Source of the DNA: G965202915 sp965202915
GTDB taxonomy: Bacteria > Pseudomonadota > Gammaproteobacteria > Eutrophobiales > Eutrophobiaceae
Length of the DNA stretch: 64,000 nt
Direction of reading: 5' to 3'
Assembly: GCA_965202915.1 (NCBI GenBank)
Contig: OZ241847.1
Location: 1,984,001 to 2,048,000, forward strand
The notes beneath the pieces are model-generated. The model made no database searches. It saw only the letters and a list, made by a program, of their open reading frames with translations, and was not told where the DNA came from. Shown here piece by piece: positions 10,637 through 19,493 of this stretch; position 1 is the stretch's first letter; each line of letters opens with the position of its first letter. The translations under genes and the position numbers were made by a program.

Positions 10637-12964
10637 ATGGTGAAGCTAATTCCTTATGCCAAGTATAAAGATTCCAATGTGCCGTGGCTAGGGGATGTGC
10701 CAGAGCATTGGCAACAACATCCGGGGCGCGCGTGTTTTGTAGAGAAAAAGATTCCGAATGCCGATTTAATTGAGAATACCGTTTTATCTTTAAGTTATGG
10801 GAAAATTATCGTGAAACCACCAGCAAAACTTCACGGCCTTGTGCCTGCCTCTTTCAAGACTTATCAAATAATAAACCCAGATGACATTATCATTCGACCA
10901 ACGGATTTACAGAATGACTGGAACAGCCTTCGGTTTGGATTAGCCAGTTATCGTGGGATCATTACATCCGCATACATGTGTTTCCAAACAGTTAATAATG
11001 TTATGCCGCAGTTTGGCTATCTATTGTTACACACCTATGATCTAAAAAAGGTCTTTTATGGCCTGGGGTCTGGATTACGACAGAGTCTGAACTGGAGTGA
11101 TTTCAAGTATCTCCCTTGCCCTATTCCACCCATCCCCGAGCAAACCGCCATTGTGCGGTATCTGGATTATGTGGAGCGGCGGGTGCGGCGGTTTGTGCGG
11201 GCAAAGCAGAAATTGATCGGGTTGTTGGAGGAGCAGAAGCAGGTCATTGTCCATCGCGCCGTTACTCGTGGTCTTGATCCTGATGTTCCTCTTAAACCCT
11301 CCGGCGTCGAGTGGCTGGGGGATGTGCCGGAGCATTGGGATGTGAGGCGATTACGAAACTTGGTAGAAATGCGCGTAAGCAACGTAGATAAGCATGTGAA
11401 AGGGGGGGAGACGCCAGTCCGACTTTGCAATTATGTCGACGTTTATAAAAACGATTATATCAGCGAGCAAATGAACTTCATGAGAGCGACTGCTACTCCC
11501 GAAGAAATTGAACGCTTTCGACTTGAGAAAGATGACGTTATTATTACCAAGGATTCAGAAGTGTGGGACGATATTGGAGTACCTGCTCTGGTCATTGATC
11601 CGGCTACGGATATTATCTCTGGGTACCATTTGGCCTTGTTACGTCCTTACCCCGATAAACTTACCGGAGACTATCTGCTTCGTGCTTTACAGAGTAAAGG
11701 GCTAACCTATCAATTTCACATTGAGGCGAAAGGTGTTACAAGATATGGGCTTTCTCAATCTGGTATTAAGTCGGCCTGGATTCCTTTCCCACCTCTCCCC
11801 GAACAAACCGCCATCGTCGAATACCTCGACAAAGCCACCGCCGACGTTGACGCCGCCATCACCCGCGCCCGCCGCGAAATAGAACTCCTGAATGAATACC
11901 GCACCCGCCTGATCGCCGACGTGGTTACCGGCAAACTGGACGTGCGCGAGGCGGCGGCACAATTGCCCGCTGATCCGGATGAGTCTGAATCGTTCAACGA
12001 GGTCGTCCTCTACCAGGCCCCGGACGGCACGGTGGAACTGGACGTCAGGCTGGAGCGGGAAAGCCTGTGGCTGAGCATCAACCAGATGGCCTCGCTGTTT
12101 GAGCGAGACAAGTCCGTTATCTCCCGGCATCTTGGAAAAATATTCAAGGAAGGAGAACTGGATCGGGAGGCAACTGTTGCAAAAAATGCAACAATTCAAA
12201 TAGAGGGTTCCAGGCGCGTGACTCGTGGAGTGGATTACTTCAACCTCGATGCCATCATCTCCGTTGGCTATCGCGTTAATTCCAAACGTGGCACTCAGTT
12301 CAGGGTCTGGGCAACCGGTGTCTTGCGCGACCATATCATCAAGGGTTATTCAGTCAACCGGAATCGCTTGCGCGAGTTGCAACAGACCGTGCGACTGATT
12401 ACGAACACGGCGGCGCAGAACGACTTGTCCGGCGACGAAGCCAGGGCGCTGCTGCAGTTGGTTGGAAAATACAGCCGCGCCCTGGATCTGTTGGACGATT
12501 ACGATCATCAGCGCCTGGAAGCGCCTGAGCCCACGGGGGAAGTCATACATATATTGAGCTATGAGGAGGCTCTGCGGATAGTTAAACAGTTGCGACAGCG
12601 TTTCCGCGGTTCCACCGTTTTCGGCGTGGAAAAAGACAAGGGTCTCGCAAGTGCATTGGGGGCGATCATGCAGACTGCAGGCGGCAAGGACGTCTATCCC
12701 AGTATTGAAGAAAAAGCCGCCCACTTGCTTTACTTTTTTGTTAAAGATCACGCGTTCATTGATGGTAATAAACGCATCGCCGTCGCACTGTTTCTTTGGT
12801 TCCTGGAACGCAATAGAATTCTTACCAACGCCAGTGGCGAGCACATAATATCCAACGCCGCACTCGTGGCCTTGACCTTGATGATTGCGAAAAGCCAGCC
12901 CCGGGAAAAAGACGTGCTGGTGCGGATCGTGACGCATCTGCTATGCGACAGGAGTCGAGCATGA
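10637..12964 (+). CDS. hsdS: Type I specificity subunit HsdS fused to RhuM and Fic/Doc domains
   Basis: One open frame of 775 residues joining three modules. Residues 1-~450 are HsdS: two target-recognition domains, each opened by a WLGDVPEHW signature, with the conserved spacers LPPIPEQTAIVRYLD and LPEQTAIVEYLD, ending GKLDVREAA. Residues ~455-600 match RhuM-type proteins (WLSINQMASLFERDKSVISRH; GVDYFNLDAIISVGYRVNS). Residues ~610-775 carry a Doc/Fic-like domain with HAFIDGNKRIAVALF at about His705. HsdS alone would be 400-450 residues; RhuM-Fic proteins are normally separate genes. The linker (PDESESFNE) is acidic like a normal HsdS tail. ATG 10637 is 8 bp after the KAP gene, and the stop overlaps an hsdR-like start in ATGA. 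Confidence 0.9.
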   Translation: MVKLIPYAKYKDSNVPWLGDVPEHWQQHPGRACFVEKKIPNADLIENTVLSLSYGKIIVKPPAKLHGLVPASFKTYQIINPDDIIIRPTDLQNDWNSLRFGLASYRGIITSAYMCFQTVNNVMPQFGYLLLHTYDLKKVFYGLGSGLRQSLNWSDFKYLPCPIPPIPEQTAIVRYLDYVERRVRRFVRAKQKLIGLLEEQKQVIVHRAVTRGLDPDVPLKPSGVEWLGDVPEHWDVRRLRNLVEMRVSNVDKHVKGGETPVRLCNYVDVYKNDYISEQMNFMRATATPEEIERFRLEKDDVIITKDSEVWDDIGVPALVIDPATDIISGYHLALLRPYPDKLTGDYLLRALQSKGLTYQFHIEAKGVTRYGLSQSGIKSAWIPFPPLPEQTAIVEYLDKATADVDAAITRARREIELLNEYRTRLIADVVTGKLDVREAAAQLPADPDESESFNEVVLYQAPDGTVELDVRLERESLWLSINQMASLFERDKSVISRHLGKIFKEGELDREATVAKNATIQIEGSRRVTRGVDYFNLDAIISVGYRVNSKRGTQFRVWATGVLRDHIIKGYSVNRNRLRELQQTVRLITNTAAQNDLSGDEARALLQLVGKYSRALDLLDDYDHQRLEAPEPTGEVIHILSYEEALRIVKQLRQRFRGSTVFGVEKDKGLASALGAIMQTAGGKDVYPSIEEKAAHLLYFFVKDHAFIDGNKRIAVALFLWFLERNRILTNASGEHIISNAALVALTLMIAKSQPREKDVLVRIVTHLLCDRSRA

Positions 12965-13010
12965 CCACCGAACGCGGCCTTGAGCGGGGGATCTGGGCAA
13001 ACGCCCGGCG
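12961..13010 (+). pseudogene. hsdR: Remnant of an hsdR 5' end
   Basis: Starting at an ATG that overlaps the preceding stop, the frame reads MTTERGLERGI, which matches the true hsdR start at 15078 (MTT, then ERGLERRI) apart from a three-codon difference. The similarity breaks off around 13005. The ATGA junction is how hsdR usually follows the upstream gene in such operons, so this looks like the scar of a deleted hsdR copy. Confidence 0.75.
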
Positions 13011-13016
13011 TCCCAT

Positions 13017-13292
13017 AAACTTGTTAGTGGCTACTTGTTTCGCACTCTACAAAGCAAAGGGCTCGCTTATCAGTGCCACGTTGAAGCCAAGGGTGTTATG
13101 AGATACGGACTTTCTCACTCAGGCATCAAAAATGAATACCGCACCGGCCTGATCGCCGACATGGTTACCGGCAAATTGGACGTGCGCGAGGCGACGGCGG
13201 AGTTGGCCAATGAACCGGACGAATCGGAGCCGCCGGATGATGACGAGATTTTAAACACCCAAGAGGGAATGGCGGAAAAAACGGAGCATTAA
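13017..13292 (+). pseudogene. hsdS: Remnant of an hsdS 3' end with internal deletion
   Basis: The frame reads LQSKGLAYQCHVEAKGVMRY and then GLSHSGIK, which closely matches the second recognition domain of the intact HsdS (LQSKGLTYQFHIEAKGVTRY). It jumps straight from GIK to NEYRTGLIADMVTGKLDVRE, skipping the ~45 residues that contain the LPEQTAIVEYLD spacer in the intact copy. It ends with an acidic HsdS tail at TAA 13290-13292, three bases before the darT GTG. It is the end of a second, related hsdS gene. Confidence 0.85.
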
Positions 13293-13294
13293 CG

Positions 13295-13933
13295 GTGCCG
13301 GTGCCTGCCAACCCCAAGATTTATCACATTGTCCATGTAGAACGGCTGTCTTCCATTATTGATGACGGTTGTCTCTGATGTGATGCCGAGGTTATACAAC
13401 GCAATTTACCAGGTACCGTCATAGGCATGAGCAACATTAAAGAACGGCGGCTTCAACTATCCTTGGTCAGCCACACCGGTTTGCATGTGGGAGATTGCGT
13501 CCCATTCTATTTTTGCCCCCGGTCAATCATGCTCTATGTAATTTACCAAGCCAACCATCCTGATATAATCTACCGAGATGGGCAGAATCTCATCGTTCAT
13601 TTGGAAGCAGACATGAGGCGGGCGGTGGCCTGGGCAGAGGAGCATAATCAGCGCTGGGCTTTCACTACATCAAATGCCGGCTCTCGTACTTTCAACGATT
13701 ATTGCGATTTGGGTCAAGTGAATAGGATTGACTGGAAAGCCGTCCAAGCAAAAGAATGGGAGTACCATAAAGATGGCAAGCAGGCGGGATTTCTATTAGA
13801 AAGCGCTTTTCCATGGCATCTGATTGAACGCATTGGCGTATATTCGCCGATAGTCCGTCAGCGGGTGGCCAATAAACTTCCGACCAACGACCACAGGCCG
13901 CCAGTCGAGGTAATACAATCGTGGTATTATTGA
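13295..13933 (+). pseudogene. darT: DarT-type DNA ADP-ribosyltransferase toxin, inactivated
   Basis: From GTG 13295 the frame reads PANPKIYHIVHVERL up to DDGCL, then a TGA (13376-13378), and continues in frame with CDAEV and the full DarT fold, 212 codons in all, the family's normal size. DarT ADP-ribosylates thymidine in single-stranded DNA. The body has IKERR, VPFYFCPRSIMLY and AFPWHLIERIGVYS, all DarT hallmarks. Two lesions are visible: TGA where relatives have Trp in LWCDAE, and QAGFL where the family has QAEFL, so the catalytic Glu (160 in Thermus DarT) is Gly (codon GGA 13787-13789). A downstream ATG at 13427 could restart a 168-residue fragment lacking the NAD-binding N-terminus. Confidence 0.9.
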
Positions 13934-13950
13934 AATAGAGGGAGCCGAAG

Positions 13951-15003
13951 ATGATTGAGTACAAGAGTGGCGATATTCTAAAAGAAGACACAGAGGCGCT
14001 TGTTAATACGGTGAATTGTGTCGGGGCAATGGGGCGTGGCATTGCACTTCAATTCAAAAAGACTTTCCCGGAAAACTTCAAGGCATACGAGAACGCTTGT
14101 CAGCGTAAGGACGTGCAACCTGGGCGAATGTTTGTTTTCGAGACCGGAGAATTAACCAACCCCCGCTACATTATCAATTTCCCGACCAAACGGCATTGGC
14201 GTGGAGCAAGCCGGATGGAAGATATTGAATCCGGTCTATCTGCGCTAGTCGAGGAAATCAGGAAACGCACAATTCAATCTGTTGCCATTCCGCCGCTTGG
14301 TAGTGGCCTGGGCGGCCTGGATTGGGAACAGGTTCGCTCCCGTATGGAAATGATGCTCCGAGCACTCGAGGATATTCAGATCATAATCTACGAACCACGA
14401 GGCGCACCGGAACCCGGCAAGATGGTGCGTAATCGTAAGGTCCCGGAAATGACCCCGGGAAGAGCGGCGCTTGTCAGTTTAATACACCGCTATCTCGCCG
14501 GTTTGCTTGATCCGTTTGTGACGTTGCTGGAAATTCACAAACTCATGTACTTCCTGCAGACTGCCGGTGAACCGTTGGAACTGCAATACACCAAAGAGAT
14601 TTATGGCCCATACGCCGCAAATCTTCGGCATGTGCTAAATGCAATTGAAGGACATTTTATATCCGGTTACGCCGACGGCGGCGATGCCCCCGGCAAAAAA
14701 TTGGAGCTGGTGCCGGGCGCACTTGAGGATGCGAATAATTTTCTCAAAGATAAAGATGCAACCCGCGAGCACCTTGAAAGGGTTTTTGATCTGGTCGATG
14801 GATTTGAATCGTCGTTTGGTCTGGAATTGCTGTCCACGGTTCACTGGGTTGCGAGTAATGAATGGCCGCGATCCATTGATGATGTTATTGCCAAAACCTA
14901 TGCCTGGAATGAGCGCAAGAAACGATTCTCCCAACGCCAGATTAAATTGGCTTTTGATGTGTTGGCACAAAAGAACTGGTTAACAGCAGATTTCCAGGTG
15001 TAA
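13951..15003 (+). CDS. darG: DarG macrodomain antitoxin
   Basis: A 350-residue protein. Residues 1-~150 form a macrodomain (MIEYKSGDILKEDTEALVNTVNCVGAMG at the start, then IPPLGSGLGGLDW) that hydrolyses ADP-ribose from thymidine in DNA; residues ~165-350 are the DarG C-terminal domain that binds and blocks DarT. The frame is open and the macrodomain ADP-ribose loops (NTVNCVGAMGRGIA; LGSGLGGL) look intact. It starts 18 bp after darT with GGGAG upstream. Its toxin is broken, so it may now be a leftover or may protect against incoming DarT enzymes. Confidence 0.93.
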   Translation: MIEYKSGDILKEDTEALVNTVNCVGAMGRGIALQFKKTFPENFKAYENACQRKDVQPGRMFVFETGELTNPRYIINFPTKRHWRGASRMEDIESGLSALVEEIRKRTIQSVAIPPLGSGLGGLDWEQVRSRMEMMLRALEDIQIIIYEPRGAPEPGKMVRNRKVPEMTPGRAALVSLIHRYLAGLLDPFVTLLEIHKLMYFLQTAGEPLELQYTKEIYGPYAANLRHVLNAIEGHFISGYADGGDAPGKKLELVPGALEDANNFLKDKDATREHLERVFDLVDGFESSFGLELLSTVHWVASNEWPRSIDDVIAKTYAWNERKKRFSQRQIKLAFDVLAQKNWLTADFQV

Positions 15004-15077
15004 CAATCACACCATCCAGCCCCGATAGAGAATCAATTGTTGCGAAAAATACAATAACCGGTTTGTACAAAACATAG

Positions 15078-18065
15078 ATGACCACCGACACCACCGAGCG
15101 CGGCCTTGAACGGCGGATCTGCACAATCCTTACCGGCTACCCCTGCGATCCATCGAAAGCAGGCGATCTGGGCGAGTGCCCGGTAGTTTGGATATGTGGC
15201 AACCCTGAGGACTATGACCGCGAATATTGTGTTGACTTGGCGCAACTTACCGCCTTTCTGCGGAGTACCCAGCCGAAGCTTGTTGATGCGCTCGACCTTG
15301 ATGAGGGCAGTCCGACGCGGCTAAAATTCCTGGCGCGTCTGCAGAAAGAAATCAGCAACCGCGGCATTATTGATGTACTGCGCCACGGTATCAGGCACGG
15401 TCCCCACGATATTTGCCTTTTCTACGGCACGCCATCCGCGGGCAACGATAAAGCCCGTAGGCTTTTCGAGCTCAATTGTTTCTCCATCACGCGGCAACTT
15501 TGCTACAGCCGCAACAATACACAATTGGCGCTTGATCTTGCGTTGTTTATTAACGGCCTGCCCATCGCCACCTTTGAGTTAAAGAACAATCTGACCAAGC
15601 AGACCGTGAGCGACGCGGTCAGGCAATACCAGAGAGATCGCGATCCGCGTGAAAAATTGTTCAAGTTCGGTCGCTGCATGGCGCACTTTGCGGTGGATGA
15701 AAACGAGGTGCGTTTCTGTACGCATCTCCAGGGCAAGGCGTCCTGGTTCCTGCCGTTCAACAAGGGCTGGAACGACGGTGCGGGCAACCCGCCGAACCCG
15801 AACGGCCTCAAGACCGACTATTTATGGCGTGAGGTGCTGATCCGTGAGAGTCTGGCCAACGTCCTTGAAAATTACGCGTAGGTGGTTGTGACGCAGGATG
15901 ACAGAACCCGGAAAAAGGAAAAGACCCAAATCTGGCCACGTTATCACCAGCTCGACGTTGTGCGGCGACTGCTGGCGGATGCCAGAGAAAAAGGTGCGGG
16001 TCGGCGCTATCTGATTCAGCACTCGGCGGGCAGCGGTAAATCCAATTCCATTGCATGGCTGGCGCATCAGTTGATTGGGCTGGAAACAGCGGACGCACCG
16101 GTGTTCGATTCGATCATTATCGTGACCGACCGGCGCATTCTCGATCAGCAGATTCATGCCACCATCAAACAATTTGCCCAAGTGGGCGCGACTCTTGGCC
16201 ATGCTGAACATGCGGGGGATTTGCGGACGTTCATAGAAAGCGGCAAGAAGATCATCATTTCCACGGTGCAGAAATTTCCATTTATCCTCGACGAGATGGG
16301 CAACGAACAACGCGGCCGCAATTTTGCCATCATCATTGACGAGGCACATTCAAGCCAGGGAGGCAGAACCTCGGCGGCAATTTCCCGGGCGCTTTCGGGA
16401 GGCGGGGACGCAGAGAGCGAGTCTTTCGAAGACAAGATCAACCAACTCATAGAAGCGCACCGCCTGTTGACCAATGCCAGTTATTTCGCCTTCACCGCCA
16501 CACCCAAGCACAAGACACTGGAGATATTCGGCGCACCGGAATCGCAGCCGGATGGCACGACAAAACATCTGCCCTTCCACAGTTACACGATGAAGCAGGC
16601 GATCCAGGAGGGTTTCATCCTTGACGTGCTGGCGCACTACACGCCGGTGCATAGTTACTACCAACTTGCCAGTACGGTGGAAGACGACCCCAGGTTTGAC
16701 GTCAGCCGGGCGCGGAAAAAACTCCGGCGCTACGTTGAAGGCCACGACCAGGCCATCCGGCTCAAGGCCGAGATCATGGTGGATCATTTCCACCAGCAGG
16801 TGCTGGCCCGCCGCAAGATCGGCGGCCAGGCGCGGGCGATGGTGGTGACCGGCGGCGTGAAGCGCGCCATACAGTACTTCCACGCCATCCGCGAGTACCT
16901 GGAAGAACGCAAAAGCCCGTATCAGGCCATCGTTGCATTCTCCGGCGAGCATGAGTATGGCGGTGTGAACGTAACCGAGGCTTCACTCAACCGCTTTCCC
17001 TCAAGCAGGATTGCCGACAAGATTCGGGAGGACCCGTATCGTTTTCTGATTTGCGCTGATAAATTCCAGACCGGCTACGACGAACCGCTGTTGCACACGA
17101 TGTATGTGGATAAGATACTCTCCGGGATCAAGGCGGTGCAGACGCTGTCGCGGCTCAACCGGGCGGACCCCCGGAAAAGCGACGTGTTTGTCCTCGATTT
17201 CATGAACGACAGCGATACGATTCGAAAAGCATTCGCCGACTATTACCGCACGACCATTCTGGCGGACGAGACCGATCCCGATAAACTGCACGACTTGAAA
17301 ATCGCGCTGGACGACCGCGAGGTTTACACCACGGAACAAATTGACAATTTGGTAAGGCAGTACCTTAAAGGCGCGGAGCGCGATCACTTTGAGTCCATTC
17401 TCGATGAGTGTGTCGGGAGTTACAAGAATCAACTTGACGAAGACGGCCAGGTGGACTTCAAGGGCAAGGCAAAAGCATTCCTGCGAACCTATGGGTTTCT
17501 TTCTTCCATCCTGCCCTACTCCAACCCCGAGTGGGAGAAGTTATCCATCTTTTTGAATTTCCTCGTATTGAAACTGCCGGCGCCGGTGGAGGAAGACCTG
17601 TCCAAAGGCATTTTGGAGACCATAGACATGGAGAGTTACCGCGTTGAGAAACAGGCGATGGAAAAAATCGGACTTCCTGATGAAAACGCCCAGATTGACC
17701 CGTTGCCACCCGATGGGGGCTTTTATGTTCGCGAGCCGGAAATGGATCATTTGTCGAACATTCTAAAATCCTTCAACGAACAGTTTGGAAACATTGAGTG
17801 GAAAGACAAGGATCGGGTCGAAACACTCATTGGCACAGACCTCCCGGCGCGCGTGCGAAAAGATGCCGCTTACAAAAACGCCAGCATGAACTCCGACAAA
17901 CAAAACGCCCGAATCGAACATGACAAGGCCCTTAGGCGGGTAATGGCGGAGGTGCTCGAGGACGATACCGAACTGTTCAGGCAATTCACCGATAACGAGT
18001 CATTCAAACGCTGGATGATGGACACCATATTCCAGCTCACCTACAATTCTCCGTGGGAGCCTTGA
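15078..18065 (+). pseudogene. hsdR: Type I restriction subunit HsdR interrupted by an in-frame TAG
   Basis: A 995-residue HsdR (nuclease plus DNA translocase) split by an amber codon at 15879-15881. The first 267 codons hold the PD-(D/E)xK nuclease domain (LALFINGLPIATFELKN). After the stop, the same frame continues for 727 codons with QIWPRYHQLDVVR, Walker A HSAGSGKSNS, the DEAH-type IIIDEAHSSQGG and TATPKHKTLE. No frameshift is needed to join them. Relatives have a residue such as Gln after ENYA, so CAG to TAG is a likely single change. The second half begins with GTG but has no good ribosome-binding site. The restriction activity is probably lost. Confidence 0.93.
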
Positions 18066-18068
18066 TTT

Positions 18069-18175
18069 CTCTCCGGCCAACCCCCCGGCCGGTTGCATCA
18101 TTTCCGCATTATCCGCCGGCCCCAATTGCGGTGTTAATAGCGTGGATATCAGCAGTTATATATTTTGCCCAACTC
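18069..18175. repeat. Dispersed repeat, copy 1
   Basis: Starting three bases after the hsdR stop, the segment CTCTCCGGCC...CCGGTTGC, then CCGCATTATCCGCCGGCCCC and a TATATTTTGCCCAA end, recurs with small gaps at 23551-23643. It begins with a short hairpin (CCGGCC against GGCCGG at 18073-18092), which may act as a terminator for the hsd locus. Confidence 0.6.
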
Positions 18176-18184
18176 CCGGGCGCA

Positions 18185-18520
18185 TCATACCCCTGACAAG
18201 TTGGTTTTTGTTGGGACTTGAGCGAGCCAGTCAAACACACCCATAAAATCAAAATTATCAATCTGATAACCAGTATTGGGATCAAGAGTAAATACTACCC
18301 GAACATTAGTAGCGCGGGGGTCAAACTTAGACCGGACTGTATGCAAATAGCAATTCTCTCCCAGTTTCTCTGTTGTAGAGCTATTGATAATATTGTCAAT
18401 CCTGTTGGAAAAGTAACGGCATATAAACTCCAACGCAACTTTTGCTTGCGGGCTTGACAAGTCTTTTCTTTTCGCTTCGGCTTGGTTTCTAAAGTGCAAG
18501 GCTTTTCCTTGCCCAGGCAA
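18185..18520 (-). CDS. Unrecognised small protein, candidate toxin partner of the Panacea gene
   Basis: A reading frame of up to 111 residues directly downstream of, and overlapping, the Panacea-domain gene. Both candidate starts are TTG: one at 18520, and one at 18499 preceded by AAGGA at a good distance (giving 104 residues). It contains a basic ARKRKDL-like start and VRVVFTLDPNTGYQIDNFDF, a strand pattern faintly like small ribonuclease toxins, but I cannot assign a family. Panacea antitoxins are known to pair with many unrelated toxins, so position is the main evidence. Confidence 0.6.
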   Translation of the reverse strand: MPGQGKALHFRNQAEAKRKDLSSPQAKVALEFICRYFSNRIDNIINSSTTEKLGENCYLHTVRSKFDPRATNVRVVFTLDPNTGYQIDNFDFMGVFDWLAQVPTKTNLSGV

Positions 18521-19010
18521 TATCTTCCTTTGTAGCAGCTATTGGTTCGGAAACAAGATAAGCCGCAAGAGGTATTTGCTCTCCTGGCTCATACAAGTCA
18601 TATACGTTATCATGGGAATAATCGCTCAGGTTTTTGGCACTTTTTTCAGCCCATTCATCACAGCATTGCCTTACCCGTTCCAATTCTTTTTGATCTAACT
18701 CTTCCAATTTATCCGGTTTATTGATTTCAGCAGTTTTAATATCAATCCGAATGTTGTCGGTATATTCACCCATTGTAAGTACGCCTTTGTTAGCCAGCTC
18801 CTCAAGAGTAGCTAATGTATGGGGTGGAACCGGACCATATTGCCTTTTAATATAATATTCTTCGCCACTCAGGGAATGGCCTGAAAGACAGTATTGCTTG
18901 ACGTCTAACAGCCAAAGAATTTTATTCAGTTTGGTCGAGCTGATCTCGTATTGTTTGTCTTGGCAGTACCACAGAATATAATGAACCAGTTGCGCAAATT
19001 TTGTATTCAT
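18489..19010 (-). CDS. Panacea-domain (SocA/DUF4065-like) protein, probable antitoxin
   Basis: A 173-residue protein with the Panacea pattern: KFAQLVHYILWYC, TKLNKILWLLDVKQY, then YYIKRQYGPVPPHTLATLEEL, where the YGPVP element is the family hallmark. The C-terminal half is acidic and helical. ATG 19010 has GGGAGGT (19019-19025 on the opposite strand) at ideal spacing. SocA-type Panacea proteins neutralise toxins, in one case as proteolytic adaptors and in others directly. It overlaps the next minus-strand gene by 32 bp, as TA pairs often do. Confidence 0.8.
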   Translation of the reverse strand: MNTKFAQLVHYILWYCQDKQYEISSTKLNKILWLLDVKQYCLSGHSLSGEEYYIKRQYGPVPPHTLATLEELANKGVLTMGEYTDNIRIDIKTAEINKPDKLEELDQKELERVRQCCDEWAEKSAKNLSDYSHDNVYDLYEPGEQIPLAAYLVSEPIAATKEDIAWARKSLAL

Positions 19011-19493
19011 AGCACAAACCTCCCGAATCTAATCTTTAAATATTTAATATTCACTAAAGAAGTATATACAATTTTGGATAAGATAACATTATTTAAAGAC
19101 AAAAATATCATCTATAATAAAAGGCTACCTCAGTTATTATCAAAAGTGTGTATAGGCCCATAAAATATGGCATACCGGTTGTTTGTTGAGCAGGTAAAGA
19201 ATTAAGGTCTTTTCTAGGTCTTTTGTTTCATCTTTTGTCATTGTAATTTGCCGTCAAAATAAAATTTACTTTGCCGTCAATCAACCCCCCATAATAGCCG
19301 GAGCCATGTATCGCTCCTTTCAACGTAGCGCAGGGATACATACCGTCCCAACTTTATATCCTCTGCTTGGATTGGTTCGTAGTTGTAATAGTTGTTAGCC
19401 CCTACGTCCACCAATTCTTCCCTTCGCAACTCCACCTTCCTGCCCCCGTTTAGGGCCACATACCTCGTAGTATCATCGCTAGTGAAAGCTTGA
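19011..19493. other. AT-rich region with one unassigned short frame
   Basis: No gene I can name. The minus strand holds a 60-residue open stretch at 19277-19459 (ending WLRLLWGVD) with protein-like composition, which may be a gene fragment. Near 19112, TATAATAAAAGGCTACCT resembles one half of the fic palindrome, with an extra A. The promoter of the Panacea gene should lie at about 19030-19100. Confidence 0.35.

Noticed and set aside
13376..15881. Stop codon reassignment to explain darT and hsdR
   Set aside because: Both TGA and TAG also end ordinary genes in the window, for example petB (TGA) and rodZ (TAG), so simple nonsense mutations fit better.
19105..19135. Extra copy of the Fic palindrome
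   Set aside because: Only one half is similar, with an inserted base; too weak to call.
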